A DNA stretch of 64,000 nt. Source: Nitrosovibrio sp. Nv6 (GTDB lineage: Bacteria; Pseudomonadota; Gammaproteobacteria; Burkholderiales; Nitrosomonadaceae). A program made the position numbers and the translations under genes. The notes under the pieces were generated by a model, which saw only the letters and a program-made list of their open reading frames with translations, did no database searches and was not told the DNA's origin. Positions 43,174-52,299 of this stretch are shown here, piece after piece (position 1 is the first letter of the stretch; each line of letters opens with the position of its first letter). The DNA is taken from the NCBI RefSeq assembly GCF_900110495.1, contig NZ_FODX01000001.1, forward strand, positions 992,001 through 1,056,000, written 5' to 3'.

Positions 43174-43843
43174 GAAAAATGTCCTGATTATTCTCTCTAT
43201 CCTATTAACTGCTGGAGCCGCCAACCCAGGCACAGCAGCACCGCCGGGATCTGCGGCCACACCCGGAACCACTACTATTATGGTATTTGGCGACAGCTTA
43301 TCCGCGGGCTACGGCCTGCCGCGCGACGCCGGATGGGTCAGTTTGCTGAAGAGGCAGCTGCAAACGCAACCGCGGACACATCTGATCAACAACAGCATCA
43401 GTGGCGAAACGGCGGCAGGTGGACGCACCCGCATCGAGCAAGCGCTTAAAACCCATCGCCCGGACATTGTCATTGTCGAGCTTGGCGGTAATGATGGGTT
43501 ACGCGGGGCACCCGTTGAATCCATACGTAATGATCTCGAAGCCATCATTGAAGCCTGCCAGCGAAATAAAGCCATTGTCCTGTTGGCCGGGATGCAACTA
43601 CCGCCTAATTATGGCATAACATACACGCAAAAGTTTCAGGATATCTACCCGGAATTGGCTAAACGCCACGGGGTCAAACTGGTACCGTTCCTATTGGACG
43701 GCTTCGGGAGTAAACGGGAGTTTTTTCAGGCGGACGGGATACATCCAACCGCCCGGGCGCAAGAAAAAATCGTCGAAAATATCTGGAAAGTCTTGAAGAC
43801 GATGCTTAAACCCCAGGAAGCCGTTGCGGCCAGCAACGGCTGA
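43172..43843 (+). CDS. tesA: Periplasmic arylesterase/lysophospholipase TesA
   Basis: A GDSL/SGNH hydrolase of 223 residues acting on acyl-CoA, esters and lysophospholipids in the periplasm. A signal peptide covers about 1-23 ([17 protein letters not shown]). The catalytic serine is in FGDSLSAGYG, the oxyanion glycine and asparagine in GGNDGLRG, and the Asp-His pair in DGIHPTARAQ. The start codon overlaps that of the divergent ybbA by two bases. Slightly longer than E. coli TesA by a Pro/Ala/Gly-rich linker after the signal. Confidence 0.93.
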   Translation: MKNVLIILSILLTAGAANPGTAAPPGSAATPGTTTIMVFGDSLSAGYGLPRDAGWVSLLKRQLQTQPRTHLINNSISGETAAGGRTRIEQALKTHRPDIVIVELGGNDGLRGAPVESIRNDLEAIIEACQRNKAIVLLAGMQLPPNYGITYTQKFQDIYPELAKRHGVKLVPFLLDGFGSKREFFQADGIHPTARAQEKIVENIWKVLKTMLKPQEAVAASNG

Positions 43844-43999
43844 AACTTCCCGTAGATTCGCTATTCCGCGCTATCCGAAGGGTATTTCAATTCCATGAAC
43901 TCGCGCCATGCCGTTCGGTTTCAATATTGGAGCCCTTGAGTAACTTACCCGGTCTTTTCCTTTTTCCGATTTGTACTCCATAGTATCTGTGAAAAACGA

Positions 44000-44494
44000 A
44001 TGGATAACTATCAGCATATTTTACTCGCGGTGGATTTTTCGGAGCACGGAAATCATGTCACCCGAAAAGCAGCGCATTTAGCGGAAATATTTCACGCAAA
44101 ATTGAGCATTATCCATGTGCTGGATAATATCCCGATGCCCGATACAGCTTACGGAACCATCATTCCTCTGAATGAAAATTCAACATATGAATTGCTGGAA
44201 GTGGAAAAATCCAAGTTGAAGCAGATCGGTAATCAATTGCGAGTGGAACCGACCCTTCGATGGATGGTTTGGGGCGTCCCCGGACAGGAAATTGTCCGGA
44301 TTGCCGAGAAGGAGCATGTCGATTTGATAGTCATCGGTTCCCATGGCCGTCATGGCCTTGCTTTATTGCTCGGATCAACCGCCAGTGACGTCCTGCATCA
44401 TGCCAAATGTGACGTCATGGCAATTCGCTTGCAGGATAAGGTTACGGACAGAGAACCGTTGTTGGAGAAAGCCGCGCTTGGTCCTTCAGGTTGA
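44000..44494 (+). CDS. Universal stress protein (UspA family)
   Basis: A 164-residue single-domain stress protein. ILLAVDFSEHGNHVTRKAAHLAE opens the fold (about 7-29), and the ATP-binding loop VIGSHGRHGLALLLGSTASDVL is near 114-135. It binds ATP in the UspA-FG-like subgroup. The tail of about 15 residues is longer than usual. It stands alone between tesA and bamD (convergent). Confidence 0.9.
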   Translation: MDNYQHILLAVDFSEHGNHVTRKAAHLAEIFHAKLSIIHVLDNIPMPDTAYGTIIPLNENSTYELLEVEKSKLKQIGNQLRVEPTLRWMVWGVPGQEIVRIAEKEHVDLIVIGSHGRHGLALLLGSTASDVLHHAKCDVMAIRLQDKVTDREPLLEKAALGPSG

Positions 44495-44569
44495 ATCCCG
44501 GGATCGCATTTGAGCCTGGGAAATACTTCGATACTTTCCGGAACCGGCAACTGTCCATACCCGTTTTTA

Positions 44570-45370
44570 TTACCAGAATCGCCACCAGGGTTCTCCATCC
44601 ACTCCGGTGGAATCGGCGAAGAACCTGCTGTTGGGGAAATTTTTCATCATCACGCGATTCGCATCGTCCCGCAAGTCGGTCATTCCCAATGCGTCATAGG
44701 CTTTCACCATAATGAATAGTGCTTCTTCCGTTGCCGGGGTCTGCGGGTATTCCTTCAGGGCATATTGAGCACGATTGGCCGCGGCGACATAGCCGCCCCG
44801 TTTCATGTAATAACGCGCCACTTGTACTTCGTTCAGCGCCACCACGTTGACCAGATGCTTCATTCTCTGCACCGCATCGGCTGCGTACTTGCTCTTGGGA
44901 AACCTGCTAACGAGTTCTCTGAAATTTTCAAACGATTCGCGAGACGCCTTGGGATCGCGCTCGCTCATATCCTGACCCAGAATTTTTTCTGAGACGATGC
45001 CCATCAACCCGAGGTCGTCATTGAAATTCGACAAGCCTTTAAGGTAATAAGCGTAATCCACGTTTGCGTGATTGGGATGAAGCTTGATAAAGCGGTCGGC
45101 GGCAGCAATAGCCGAGGCAGGTTCGCCATCCTTGTAATGCGCGTAGGCAATCTCCAGTTGCGCCTGCTGCGCATAGCGCCCATACGGATAACGGGCTTCC
45201 AGTGCTTCGAATAATTTGATGGCGCCCTGGTAATTTCCATCATTCAATTCCGTTTTTGCCTCGGAATAGTATTTGCTTGCCGACCAGCTCTTGGAATCCT
45301 GCACTTCCTTGGGGAACAGACCACAGGCTGATAGCAGCAATACCAGAAATAGAGCTACACTACGCGACAT
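44570..45370 (-). CDS. bamD: Outer membrane assembly lipoprotein BamD
   Basis: A lipoprotein of the Bam complex that inserts beta-barrels in the outer membrane. The start at 45370 gives 266 residues and a signal ending in the lipobox LLSAC (Cys16). Five TPR repeats follow (YYSEAKTELNDGNYQGAIKLFEAL and similar). The longer frame upstream overlaps rluD and is excluded. The start codon abuts that of the divergent rluD with no base between them (CATATG). The C-terminal tail ends in GEPWWRFW. Confidence 0.95.
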   Translation of the reverse strand: MSRSVALFLVLLLSACGLFPKEVQDSKSWSASKYYSEAKTELNDGNYQGAIKLFEALEARYPYGRYAQQAQLEIAYAHYKDGEPASAIAAADRFIKLHPNHANVDYAYYLKGLSNFNDDLGLMGIVSEKILGQDMSERDPKASRESFENFRELVSRFPKSKYAADAVQRMKHLVNVVALNEVQVARYYMKRGGYVAAANRAQYALKEYPQTPATEEALFIMVKAYDALGMTDLRDDANRVMMKNFPNSRFFADSTGVDGEPWWRFW

Positions 45371-46408
45371 ATGAGTTCGTTTGAAGCTAAAAATAGGGTT
45401 GACCATTATAACGCAAAGCCCGTACCGGCTGAATCGGCTGAAACCACCATCGAGCTGATAATACCCCAGGGCTTTGCTGGGGTGCGGCTCGACCAGGCTC
45501 TCGCGCAACTGCTGCCAGACTGGTCTCGCACCCGCCTGCAGACATGGATTCGGGACAAACGGATAAGCGTGGATGGAGCCGAGGCTGTTCCCAAACAGAA
45601 GGTGTGGAGCGGAGAAAAGATCGAGGTCAAGCCATCGTATCATCCCATGGAAACCGGCCATGCTCCCGAAGCCATTTCGCTGAACATCGTTTACGAGGAC
45701 GACGCGCTCATCGTCATCAATAAACCCGCCGGGCTTGTGGTGCATCCCGGCAGCGGGAATTGGCGTGGAACCATGCTGAATGCATTATTGCACCACGCTG
45801 CGCAATTGAGCGGAATACCCCGCGCTGGCATCGTTCACCGGTTGGACAAGGATACGAGCGGCTTGCTGGTTGTGGCAAAAACACTGGAATCCCAAACCAG
45901 TCTGGTGCGACAGCTGCAAGACCACACCGTGAAACGAGATTACCTGGCACTGGTACTCGGCCAGGTTTCGACTGATGGATGGGTCGATGCACCGGTAGGA
46001 CGGCATCCGGTACAGCGTACCAAAATGGCTGTCATTGCAAGCGGTAAAGAGGCGCGTACCCATTATCGGGTACTGGAAAAGTTTGATGACTGCACTTTGC
46101 TTCAATGCAGCCTGGAAACGGGACGCACGCATCAGATCCGTGTGCACATGCACTCCATCGGTCATCCCCTTCTGGGAGATCCGGTGTATGGGGGCAAGCC
46201 GAAAAAGAGCATACACAACACGGGACAACTGCTTGCCCGTTTTCCCAGGCAGGCGCTGCATGCGCAAAGGCTGGAACTGACCCATCCACAACAGGGGAAA
46301 AGAATGACGTGGGAAGCAGCATTGCCGGAGGATATGAACAGTCTTCTGCTGGTACTTCGCCAATGCCGGGATGAAAATCCCCTGCCGATCAATTCGGTTC
46401 CAGTGTGA
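45371..46408 (+). CDS. rluD: 23S rRNA pseudouridine synthase RluD
   Basis: Makes pseudouridines 1911, 1915 and 1917 in helix 69 of 23S rRNA. The 345-residue protein has an N-terminal S4 domain (about 30-90; GVRLDQALAQLLPDWSRTRL) and the RluA catalytic domain (about 105-320) with the aspartate in HRLDKDTSGLLVVAKT. ETGRTHQIRVHM is the conserved late motif. It overlaps pgeF by four bases. Its position beside bamD is conserved in proteobacteria. Confidence 0.96.
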   Translation: MSSFEAKNRVDHYNAKPVPAESAETTIELIIPQGFAGVRLDQALAQLLPDWSRTRLQTWIRDKRISVDGAEAVPKQKVWSGEKIEVKPSYHPMETGHAPEAISLNIVYEDDALIVINKPAGLVVHPGSGNWRGTMLNALLHHAAQLSGIPRAGIVHRLDKDTSGLLVVAKTLESQTSLVRQLQDHTVKRDYLALVLGQVSTDGWVDAPVGRHPVQRTKMAVIASGKEARTHYRVLEKFDDCTLLQCSLETGRTHQIRVHMHSIGHPLLGDPVYGGKPKKSIHNTGQLLARFPRQALHAQRLELTHPQQGKRMTWEAALPEDMNSLLLVLRQCRDENPLPINSVPV

Positions 46409-47145
46409 ATAATTGGATCACACCCGACTGGCCTGCGCCGTGCAACGTGAAGGCCCTGTTCACCACGCGTAATGGCGGCGTCAGCAATGAACCTTATGCC
46501 AGCCTCAACCTTGGAGATCATGTTGGCGACGATCCATTAGCCGTCGAACAGAACCGCGCCCTGCTGCGCCGCTTTCTGCCGGGAGAGCCCAAATGGCTCA
46601 AGCAGATACACGGCACGGGATCCGTCAACGTCGATGCATATGATTGCACGGTCCCAACCGAGGGTGACGCCGCGCTCAGCCGGCACCCAGGAAATGTGTG
46701 TGCGATACTGGTAGCCGACTGCCTGCCGATACTATTATGCGATCATGCAGGCTCCGTTGTTGGCGTGATTCACGCCGGCTGGCGCGGATTGGCCGGGGGA
46801 GTCATCGAACACACGGTATCGGCGATAGGTGCAGTAGATAGCCCTATCATGGCATGGCTCGGTCCGGCGATCGGACCCGATCATTTTGAGGTCGGTGAAG
46901 AGGTACGCCAGGCTTTTATCAAACAGGACCGGAAAGCTGCTGCCGCCTTCCGTCCACGCCCCGGGAATAATGACAAATGGTTCGCGGATCTTTTTCTGCT
47001 GGCGCGGCAGCGATTGACGGATGCCGGTATCACCGCGATTTACGGTGGAGGAGAATGTACCTATGGCAACCCGGCGAAATTTTTTTCTTATCGCCGCGAT
47101 GGCCATACCGGACGTATGGCCGGTTTGATCTGGCTGGTGCCGTAA
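46405..47145 (+). CDS. pgeF: Multicopper-oxidase-like purine nucleoside phosphorylase/laccase family, YfiH
   Basis: A 246-residue YfiH/PgeF-family protein. The zinc site is visible as cysteine in VADCLPILL and histidines in IHAGWRGLAGG. In other bacteria members edit peptidoglycan precursors and cleave purine nucleosides. The start is GTG at 46405, overlapping the rluD stop (GTGA), so it is translationally coupled to rluD, an order also found in E. coli (bamD, rluD, yfiH). Confidence 0.93.
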   Translation: MNNWITPDWPAPCNVKALFTTRNGGVSNEPYASLNLGDHVGDDPLAVEQNRALLRRFLPGEPKWLKQIHGTGSVNVDAYDCTVPTEGDAALSRHPGNVCAILVADCLPILLCDHAGSVVGVIHAGWRGLAGGVIEHTVSAIGAVDSPIMAWLGPAIGPDHFEVGEEVRQAFIKQDRKAAAAFRPRPGNNDKWFADLFLLARQRLTDAGITAIYGGGECTYGNPAKFFSYRRDGHTGRMAGLIWLVP

Positions 47146-47314
47146 GTCAGTATTTGAATTGGCAAGTGTATGACTGAAGCAAACCGGAAATTGTCATTTA
47201 CGGTCTTTCATGTTCCCGCCACGAGCTGTCACGGTCCAATTGCTACCGCGCTATTTGCCTGAATCTGCATCTTGCAAGAGCGTATAATCCCGCATTTTCC
47301 ATTGTTCGCCGTAA

Positions 47315-48139
47315 ATGTCTATTCTTGCCTGGATCATCGTCACCAGCCTGTTTGGCGGAACGTTAAGTGTACTGTTTGCTGCCGCGCTGACGCTTAATAC
47401 CCGAACATCATGGGTACAGATGCTGATTTCATATGCCATCGGCGCGCTGCTGGGGGCGGCTTTTCTCAATGCGCTGCCGGAGGCGCTCGAGCTTTCAAAA
47501 GATCCTGCCCAGATGACAGCCACGGTGCTATTTGGCATCCTGTTATTCTTCATTCTCGAAAAACTGGTATTGTGGCGCCACTGTCATGCGGAGGAATGCG
47601 AAGTCCATGATCCTGTGCATGCCGCCACCATCGTTGCGATTCCGCCTACGCCGATAGCCAATGCCATGGATCAGCATGATCACGGCCGCAGCGGCATAAT
47701 GATTATGCTGGGCGATACGTTTCATAATTTTGTCGATGGCATACTCATTGCCGCAGCGTTCATGGCGGACGTACAATTGGGCATTGTCACTTCTATCGCC
47801 ATAATCGCCCATGAGATTCCACAGGAAGCCGGTGATTTTCTGATTCTGCTCAATTCCGGCTATACCCGGAAGCAGGCGCTGCTGTTCAATCTCTTGTCCA
47901 GCGTTGCCACTCTGCTTGGCGGCATGGCGACCTACTTCATGTTGCAGGATATGAACCACCTGATTCCATCCCTGCTGGGAGTGGCCGCCGCAAGCATGAT
48001 TTATGTCGCCATGTCGGATCTGATTCCCGGCCTGCACAGGCGTCCCGAAATCGGGGCCACCATACAGCAAGTTGCGCTCATTACGCTGGGGATCAGCTCC
48101 ATCTGGCTGGCCGGCAGCCTGTTCGCTCACCCTGCATGA
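47315..48139 (+). CDS. ZIP family divalent metal transporter
   Basis: An inner-membrane importer of 274 residues with about eight transmembrane helices. The metal-binding motifs of helices 4 and 5 are HNFVDGILIAAAF (near 145) and HEIPQEAGDFLIL (near 172). A cytoplasmic His/Cys-rich loop lies near 88-118 (HCHAEECEVHD). Probable substrates are zinc, iron or manganese. It stands alone. Start at ATG 47315; no strong ribosome binding site is evident. Confidence 0.9.
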   Translation: MSILAWIIVTSLFGGTLSVLFAAALTLNTRTSWVQMLISYAIGALLGAAFLNALPEALELSKDPAQMTATVLFGILLFFILEKLVLWRHCHAEECEVHDPVHAATIVAIPPTPIANAMDQHDHGRSGIMIMLGDTFHNFVDGILIAAAFMADVQLGIVTSIAIIAHEIPQEAGDFLILLNSGYTRKQALLFNLLSSVATLLGGMATYFMLQDMNHLIPSLLGVAAASMIYVAMSDLIPGLHRRPEIGATIQQVALITLGISSIWLAGSLFAHPA

Positions 48140-48238
48140 GTTAAAAAATTTCGGGCAGCCTTCATTCTTGAATCGGATATTTCCTGTTTTCGAGAAATAC
48201 AGGCTACCGATACTCATTTCACTATTTCATTATTACAT

Positions 48239-49585
48239 ATGGCGTCTCTCAAACAACTGCCTCCCAAAATCGGTTTCGTCTCGCTTGGATGTCCCAAGGC
48301 GTTGGTGGATTCCGAGCAAATCCTCACCCAACTGCGTGCCGAGGGTTATGAAACGTCCTCCACTTATGAGGATGCTGACCTGGTTGTCGTCAACACCTGC
48401 GGCTTCATTGACAGCGCCGTTGAGGAATCGCTGGACGCCATTGGCGAGGCACTGGCAGAAAACGGCAAGGTCATCGTCACCGGCTGCCTCGGCGCAAAAG
48501 ACGGCGGCAACGTGGTCAAACAAGCCCATCCGCAGGTGCTGGCGGTGACGGGTCCGCAAGCTCTGCCGGAAGTCATGGCGGCGGTTCACATGCATTTGCC
48601 GCAGCCGCATGACCCTTACACCAGCCTGATCCCGCCACAGGGAATAAAGCTTACGCCGAGACACTACGCATATGTCAAGATTTCCGAAGGGTGCAATCAT
48701 CGCTGCACGTTCTGCATTATCCCTTCCATGCGCGGCGATCTGGTTAGCCGTCCAGTCAATCACGTAATGCAGGAAGCGGAAAATCTGGTCAACGCGGGTG
48801 TCAGGGAACTGCTGATAATTTCGCAGGATACCAGCGCCTACGGTGTGGATATCAAATACCGCACCGGCTTCTGGCAAGGCAGGCCCTTGAAAACCCGTAT
48901 GACCGAACTGGTTCGCGCCTTGGGCGAACTCGGCGTCTGGGTCCGGCTGCACTATGTCTATCCCTACCCGCATGTTGATGAAGTGATTCCGCTGATGGCC
49001 GAAGGTAAAATTCTTCCGTATCTCGACGTACCGTTCCAGCACGCCAGTCCGCGTATTCTGAAAGCAATGAGACGCCCGGCAAGCTCTGAGAACAATCTGG
49101 CCCGTATCGAGAGCTGGCGCGAAAAATGCCCCGATATCACGCTGCGCAGTACATTCATCGTCGGCTTTCCAGGCGAAACCGAAGCAGAGTTCGAGCAACT
49201 CCTGGATTTCCTTCAGGAAGCGCAACTGGACCGTGTCGGATGCTTTGCCTACTCGCCAGTGGAGGGCGCGGCAGCAAATGCGCTATCTGATCATGTTCCG
49301 GAAGAGGTGAAAGAAGAGCGCCGCGGCCGCTTCATGGCGGTTCAGGAAAAAATCAGTACCGCTCGTCTTGCCAGAAAAATAGGTAAGCATATGACGGTGT
49401 TAGTGGATGAAGTAGACAAAAACACGGCGATTGCCCGCAGCACTGCAGACGCGCCGGAAATCGATGGCCTGGTTTATGTCAACAACGTGAAAAATGTGAA
49501 ACCCGGCAGATTTATGGAGGTTGAAATTGTCGGCTCCAACGAGCATGATTTACAAGCAGAAGGCTTGCAAGACAGGCAAGGCTGA
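48239..49585 (+). CDS. rimO: Ribosomal protein S12 methylthiotransferase
   Basis: Adds a methylthio group to Asp89 of ribosomal protein S12. The 448-residue radical SAM enzyme has an N-terminal UPF0004 domain with cysteines in [17 protein letters not shown] and VTGCLGA, the radical SAM domain with CNHRCTFC (near 155), and a C-terminal TRAM domain (about 378-440). DLVSRP and [10 protein letters not shown] distinguish it from MiaB. Transcribed alone. Confidence 0.97.
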   Translation: MASLKQLPPKIGFVSLGCPKALVDSEQILTQLRAEGYETSSTYEDADLVVVNTCGFIDSAVEESLDAIGEALAENGKVIVTGCLGAKDGGNVVKQAHPQVLAVTGPQALPEVMAAVHMHLPQPHDPYTSLIPPQGIKLTPRHYAYVKISEGCNHRCTFCIIPSMRGDLVSRPVNHVMQEAENLVNAGVRELLIISQDTSAYGVDIKYRTGFWQGRPLKTRMTELVRALGELGVWVRLHYVYPYPHVDEVIPLMAEGKILPYLDVPFQHASPRILKAMRRPASSENNLARIESWREKCPDITLRSTFIVGFPGETEAEFEQLLDFLQEAQLDRVGCFAYSPVEGAAANALSDHVPEEVKEERRGRFMAVQEKISTARLARKIGKHMTVLVDEVDKNTAIARSTADAPEIDGLVYVNNVKNVKPGRFMEVEIVGSNEHDLQAEGLQDRQG

Positions 49586-49729
49586 CCTGGCTGTTCAAAC
49601 TCTCCTTCCGGTTATATCCTGGCGCGAAGCGTTGATATGAGAAAAAAAACTCATTGCGTCATTGTGACAAGCGGCAGCGATGAAAAGATAATGCGAAAGC
49701 CTGGCATTAAATCTACACGGGAGATCAAG

Positions 49730-50200
49730 TTGAAAAAAATCCTTGTAATTGCGCTGCTTTTTATTACCGCCACCGCGACAGCGGCTGAAATTGATAAACG
49801 CCAGATCCTTCCCCTTAGTGAGCTTCAGCGCAACCACGTCCTAACGGAAATGCGCGCCCTGTTATCGGGAATGCAGAAGATTCTGGATGCGGTCTATAGG
49901 GAAGATATGGCGGCGGTGGCAGATCACGCCCGCTCGCTTGGCATGAGCATGGCGCATAAGGGCGAGGATCATCTCAAAGCAGTGCTGCCGAAGGAATTCA
50001 TGCAGCTCGGCATGTCGGTACACAAGGCTTTCGATCAGATAGCAGTTGATGCGGAATCCTTGAAAGATCCGAAGCACACGCTGCGGCAATTAAGTGAATC
50101 CATGAAAAAATGCAGCGCGTGTCACGACAATTATCAAATTCGCATCACGGAGCAACCGACTGCTCTGGGAAGCAATCCCTCCTCGCATCATCACCATTAG
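49730..50200 (+). CDS. Periplasmic c-type cytochrome, c'/b562-like
   Basis: A 156-residue exported cytochrome from the TTG at 49730, chosen because GGGAG precedes it and it begins LKKILVIALLFITATATAA, a good signal peptide. An ATG at 49637 is in frame but adds a polar segment before the signal. The mature protein is largely helical and carries a single CSACH heme motif near residue 125. A heme site near the C-terminus of a helical bundle is typical of cytochrome c' and similar electron or NO-binding cytochromes. It ends in SSHHHH, an unusual natural tail. Role unknown. Confidence 0.82.
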   Translation: MKKILVIALLFITATATAAEIDKRQILPLSELQRNHVLTEMRALLSGMQKILDAVYREDMAAVADHARSLGMSMAHKGEDHLKAVLPKEFMQLGMSVHKAFDQIAVDAESLKDPKHTLRQLSESMKKCSACHDNYQIRITEQPTALGSNPSSHHHH

Positions 50201-51150
50201 TGAACAATTGGCTCAGTGATCAGTTGCTTCCGAGCATATTTCTCGGGATTGGAAATCACCGGATGCCATTAGAGCTCAAACCGGTTTTTCTCAAATCGTA
50301 GTGGCCCGTATTCCAGCCGTAACAGCTCCAGTAAAGGTGATCGGAGCGCAAAAAAATAATCAGAGTCAGGGCAATATCTTCATTTGCAGAAGGCGCCGCC
50401 CTGACCCTGATTCACTATTTATTATTATTGTAGTTATTGTTATTGGTACTACCCTCCTCTGCTACTACCAAGCAAACTTTGAAGCATCCAGACGAACGAA
50501 GTTTGTCTGATCGACTCATCCGGCGCCGACCGGATTCGCATTCTTTTGTTATTAGCGATGCCGTCGCGATGGCGGTCAATCCAGAGCTTGTAATACCTAT
50601 CCCACCATTACCACTTTTTCATTTTTTATTCGTGGGCACTGTCGCAACATCCATTTACGCGACTACACAAATTTAAAGCAAATACTGTGCCATATATGAT
50701 AATCTAAGAGAAAACAAAAGCTTGTAAGAAAATCCCCAATAACCATCATGCGAGTGTAAGAATTTTCGGCAACCGTCGTCACAAGGCCGTAATCATGGCG
50801 CGTCGATTGGAATTGCCCTATTAATAAAGAAAGAAGGTTACTGTATTGCCCGGAAAGTAATTGCAGCTGCAGGCGATAAGCCGAAGGGATCACGCCGGAT
50901 GGTTCCGCAATATTTGTTTTTTCCCCTAACCATGTCAGGACATGCTGTGCTTGACCTAAAATCCTTGAATGAGTTCTACTAGTGGAAGAATCAACCGGTT
51001 GCCACGCTATAACCCCTGACTGCGCAAGAGCGAAGTGCGCGCTTTTCGTGCAATCCTCACGGAACGCACTCACAAGAGGAATAGAATAGAACGCTGAACA
51101 AGGCTGTGAAAGCTTATCCTGTCGTTAGTGTTGCGCAGAGGGAAATCACG
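50201..51150. other. 950-base region without a supported gene
   Basis: No gene I can defend. It contains a strong hairpin (50358-50412) and low-complexity TTA/TTG repeats at about 50416-50450. A minus-strand frame at 50663-51073 (136 codons) is open but looks like no family and has no ribosome binding site I can see. The hairpin is terminator-like in the minus direction, so a minus-strand RNA from this region is possible. The promoter of the Mla operon should lie near its right end. Confidence 0.45.
50351..50412 (-). terminator. Long hairpin, terminator-like on the minus strand
   Basis: The 15-base arms 50358-50372 and 50398-50412 (AATCAG..CAGGGC and its complement) match at 14 of 15 positions around a 25-base loop. 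On the minus strand the stem is followed by ATTTTTTT (50351-50357). In the plus direction the following sequence is AT-rich but not a T run. Confidence 0.6.
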
Positions 51151-52287
51151 ATGCCGGAGAATCAAGGCAGCAATTCATCGATCGTATTGCGCCGCGTAAC
51201 CGGCGAGGACGGGGCGTCTCGTTTGGTGCTTGCCGGGAATTGCACGCTGACCGCTCTTGGAAAGCGGCTGCAACCGCTCGCCGGCGAACTTGCTACGCAC
51301 GCAACCGATCCGGAACTACAGTGGGATCTTACCGGGATAACGCAAATGGATGATGCAGGCGCGGTTCTACTGTGGCGAGCCTGGGCCGAACGCCGTCCCC
51401 GGCATTTGCTGCTTCAGCCTGAGCATGAAAGATTGTTCAACCGCCTGGAAAAAATGCCAGCCCCCCCCGCACCGATAGCGCGAGATCCGCTATGGCCGAT
51501 CACAGTTCTTGGAAAAGCGGTTTTCCTGTTGTGGGACCATTTGATTGGCCTGATAGCACTTTCCGGCCAGTTATTACTCGATGCGATATATCTGATCGCC
51601 CATCCAGCGCTTGTTCCATGGCGTGAGATCTCCGCGAATCTATACCGTACCGGCGCGCAAGCGCTGGGTATCACTGCGCTGGTCGGATTTCTCATTGGTG
51701 TCGTGCTGAGCTTTCTCTCTTCCAGGCAATTACAGATGTTTGGGGCAGACATATTCATTATCAATATTCTTGGCGTAAGCATTATTCGCGAACTCGGTCC
51801 GGTGCTGGCCGCAATACTGGTCGCCGGACGTTCAGGTTCTTCCATGACCGCGCAACTGGGCGTGATGAGGGTTACAGAAGAACTCGATGCGCTGACCGTG
51901 ATGGGGATACCTCACAGTCAGCGGCTGGTGATGCCGAAGGTCATAGCGCTCGGCATCGCGATGCCGCTTGTGGTGTTGTGGACCAGCGCGGTCGCTTTGA
52001 TAGGAGGAATGGTCGTTGCTGAAATTCAACTGGGGCTGGGCTATCAATTTTTTTTAAGCAAGCTGCCGGATGCCGTAGCCATTGCAAATTTATGGCTGGG
52101 GCTGGGGAAAGGCGTTGTTTGCGGAATGGTGATCGCGCTGATTTCCTGTCATTTCGGGCTGAGAATCAAATCCAATACCGAAAGCCTGGGTGAAGGAACG
52201 ACAAACTCAGTCGTAACCTCCATTACCGTCGTTATTATTATTGATGCGATTTTCGCCGTGGTTTTTTCCAATGTTGGATTAAGGTGA
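51151..52287 (+). CDS. ABC lipid transporter permease with N-terminal STAS domain, MlaE-like
   Basis: Inner-membrane permease of an Mla/MCE-type phospholipid system, 378 residues from the ATG at 51151 with AGAGGG upstream (an ATG 45 bases earlier is weaker). An N-terminal STAS-like domain of about 90 residues (LVLAGNCTLTALGKRLQP; DLTGITQMDDAGAVLLW) is fused to the MlaE permease domain (about 120-375; GTGAQALGITALVGFLIGVVLS-like). The separate MlaB STAS protein of E. coli is replaced by this fusion. It is first in an operon with the ATPase, MCE protein and a lipoprotein. Confidence 0.9.
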   Translation: MPENQGSNSSIVLRRVTGEDGASRLVLAGNCTLTALGKRLQPLAGELATHATDPELQWDLTGITQMDDAGAVLLWRAWAERRPRHLLLQPEHERLFNRLEKMPAPPAPIARDPLWPITVLGKAVFLLWDHLIGLIALSGQLLLDAIYLIAHPALVPWREISANLYRTGAQALGITALVGFLIGVVLSFLSSRQLQMFGADIFIINILGVSIIRELGPVLAAILVAGRSGSSMTAQLGVMRVTEELDALTVMGIPHSQRLVMPKVIALGIAMPLVVLWTSAVALIGGMVVAEIQLGLGYQFFLSKLPDAVAIANLWLGLGKGVVCGMVIALISCHFGLRIKSNTESLGEGTTNSVVTSITVVIIIDAIFAVVFSNVGLR

Positions 52288-52299
52288 GGCGATAATCCA

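Noticed and set aside
43174..43272. Longer N-terminus for the ybbA ATPase
   Set aside because: The extra segment is the complement of the tesA signal region and is Pro/Ala/Gly-rich, unlike the ABC family.
45371..45745. Longer N-terminus for bamD
   Set aside because: It is antisense to rluD, and the lipoprotein signal at the shorter start is convincing.
50663..51073. Minus-strand frame of 136 codons upstream of the Mla operon
   Set aside because: No recognisable domain, signal peptide or ribosome site. Noted in the intergenic entry only because a minus-strand terminator-like hairpin lies downstream.
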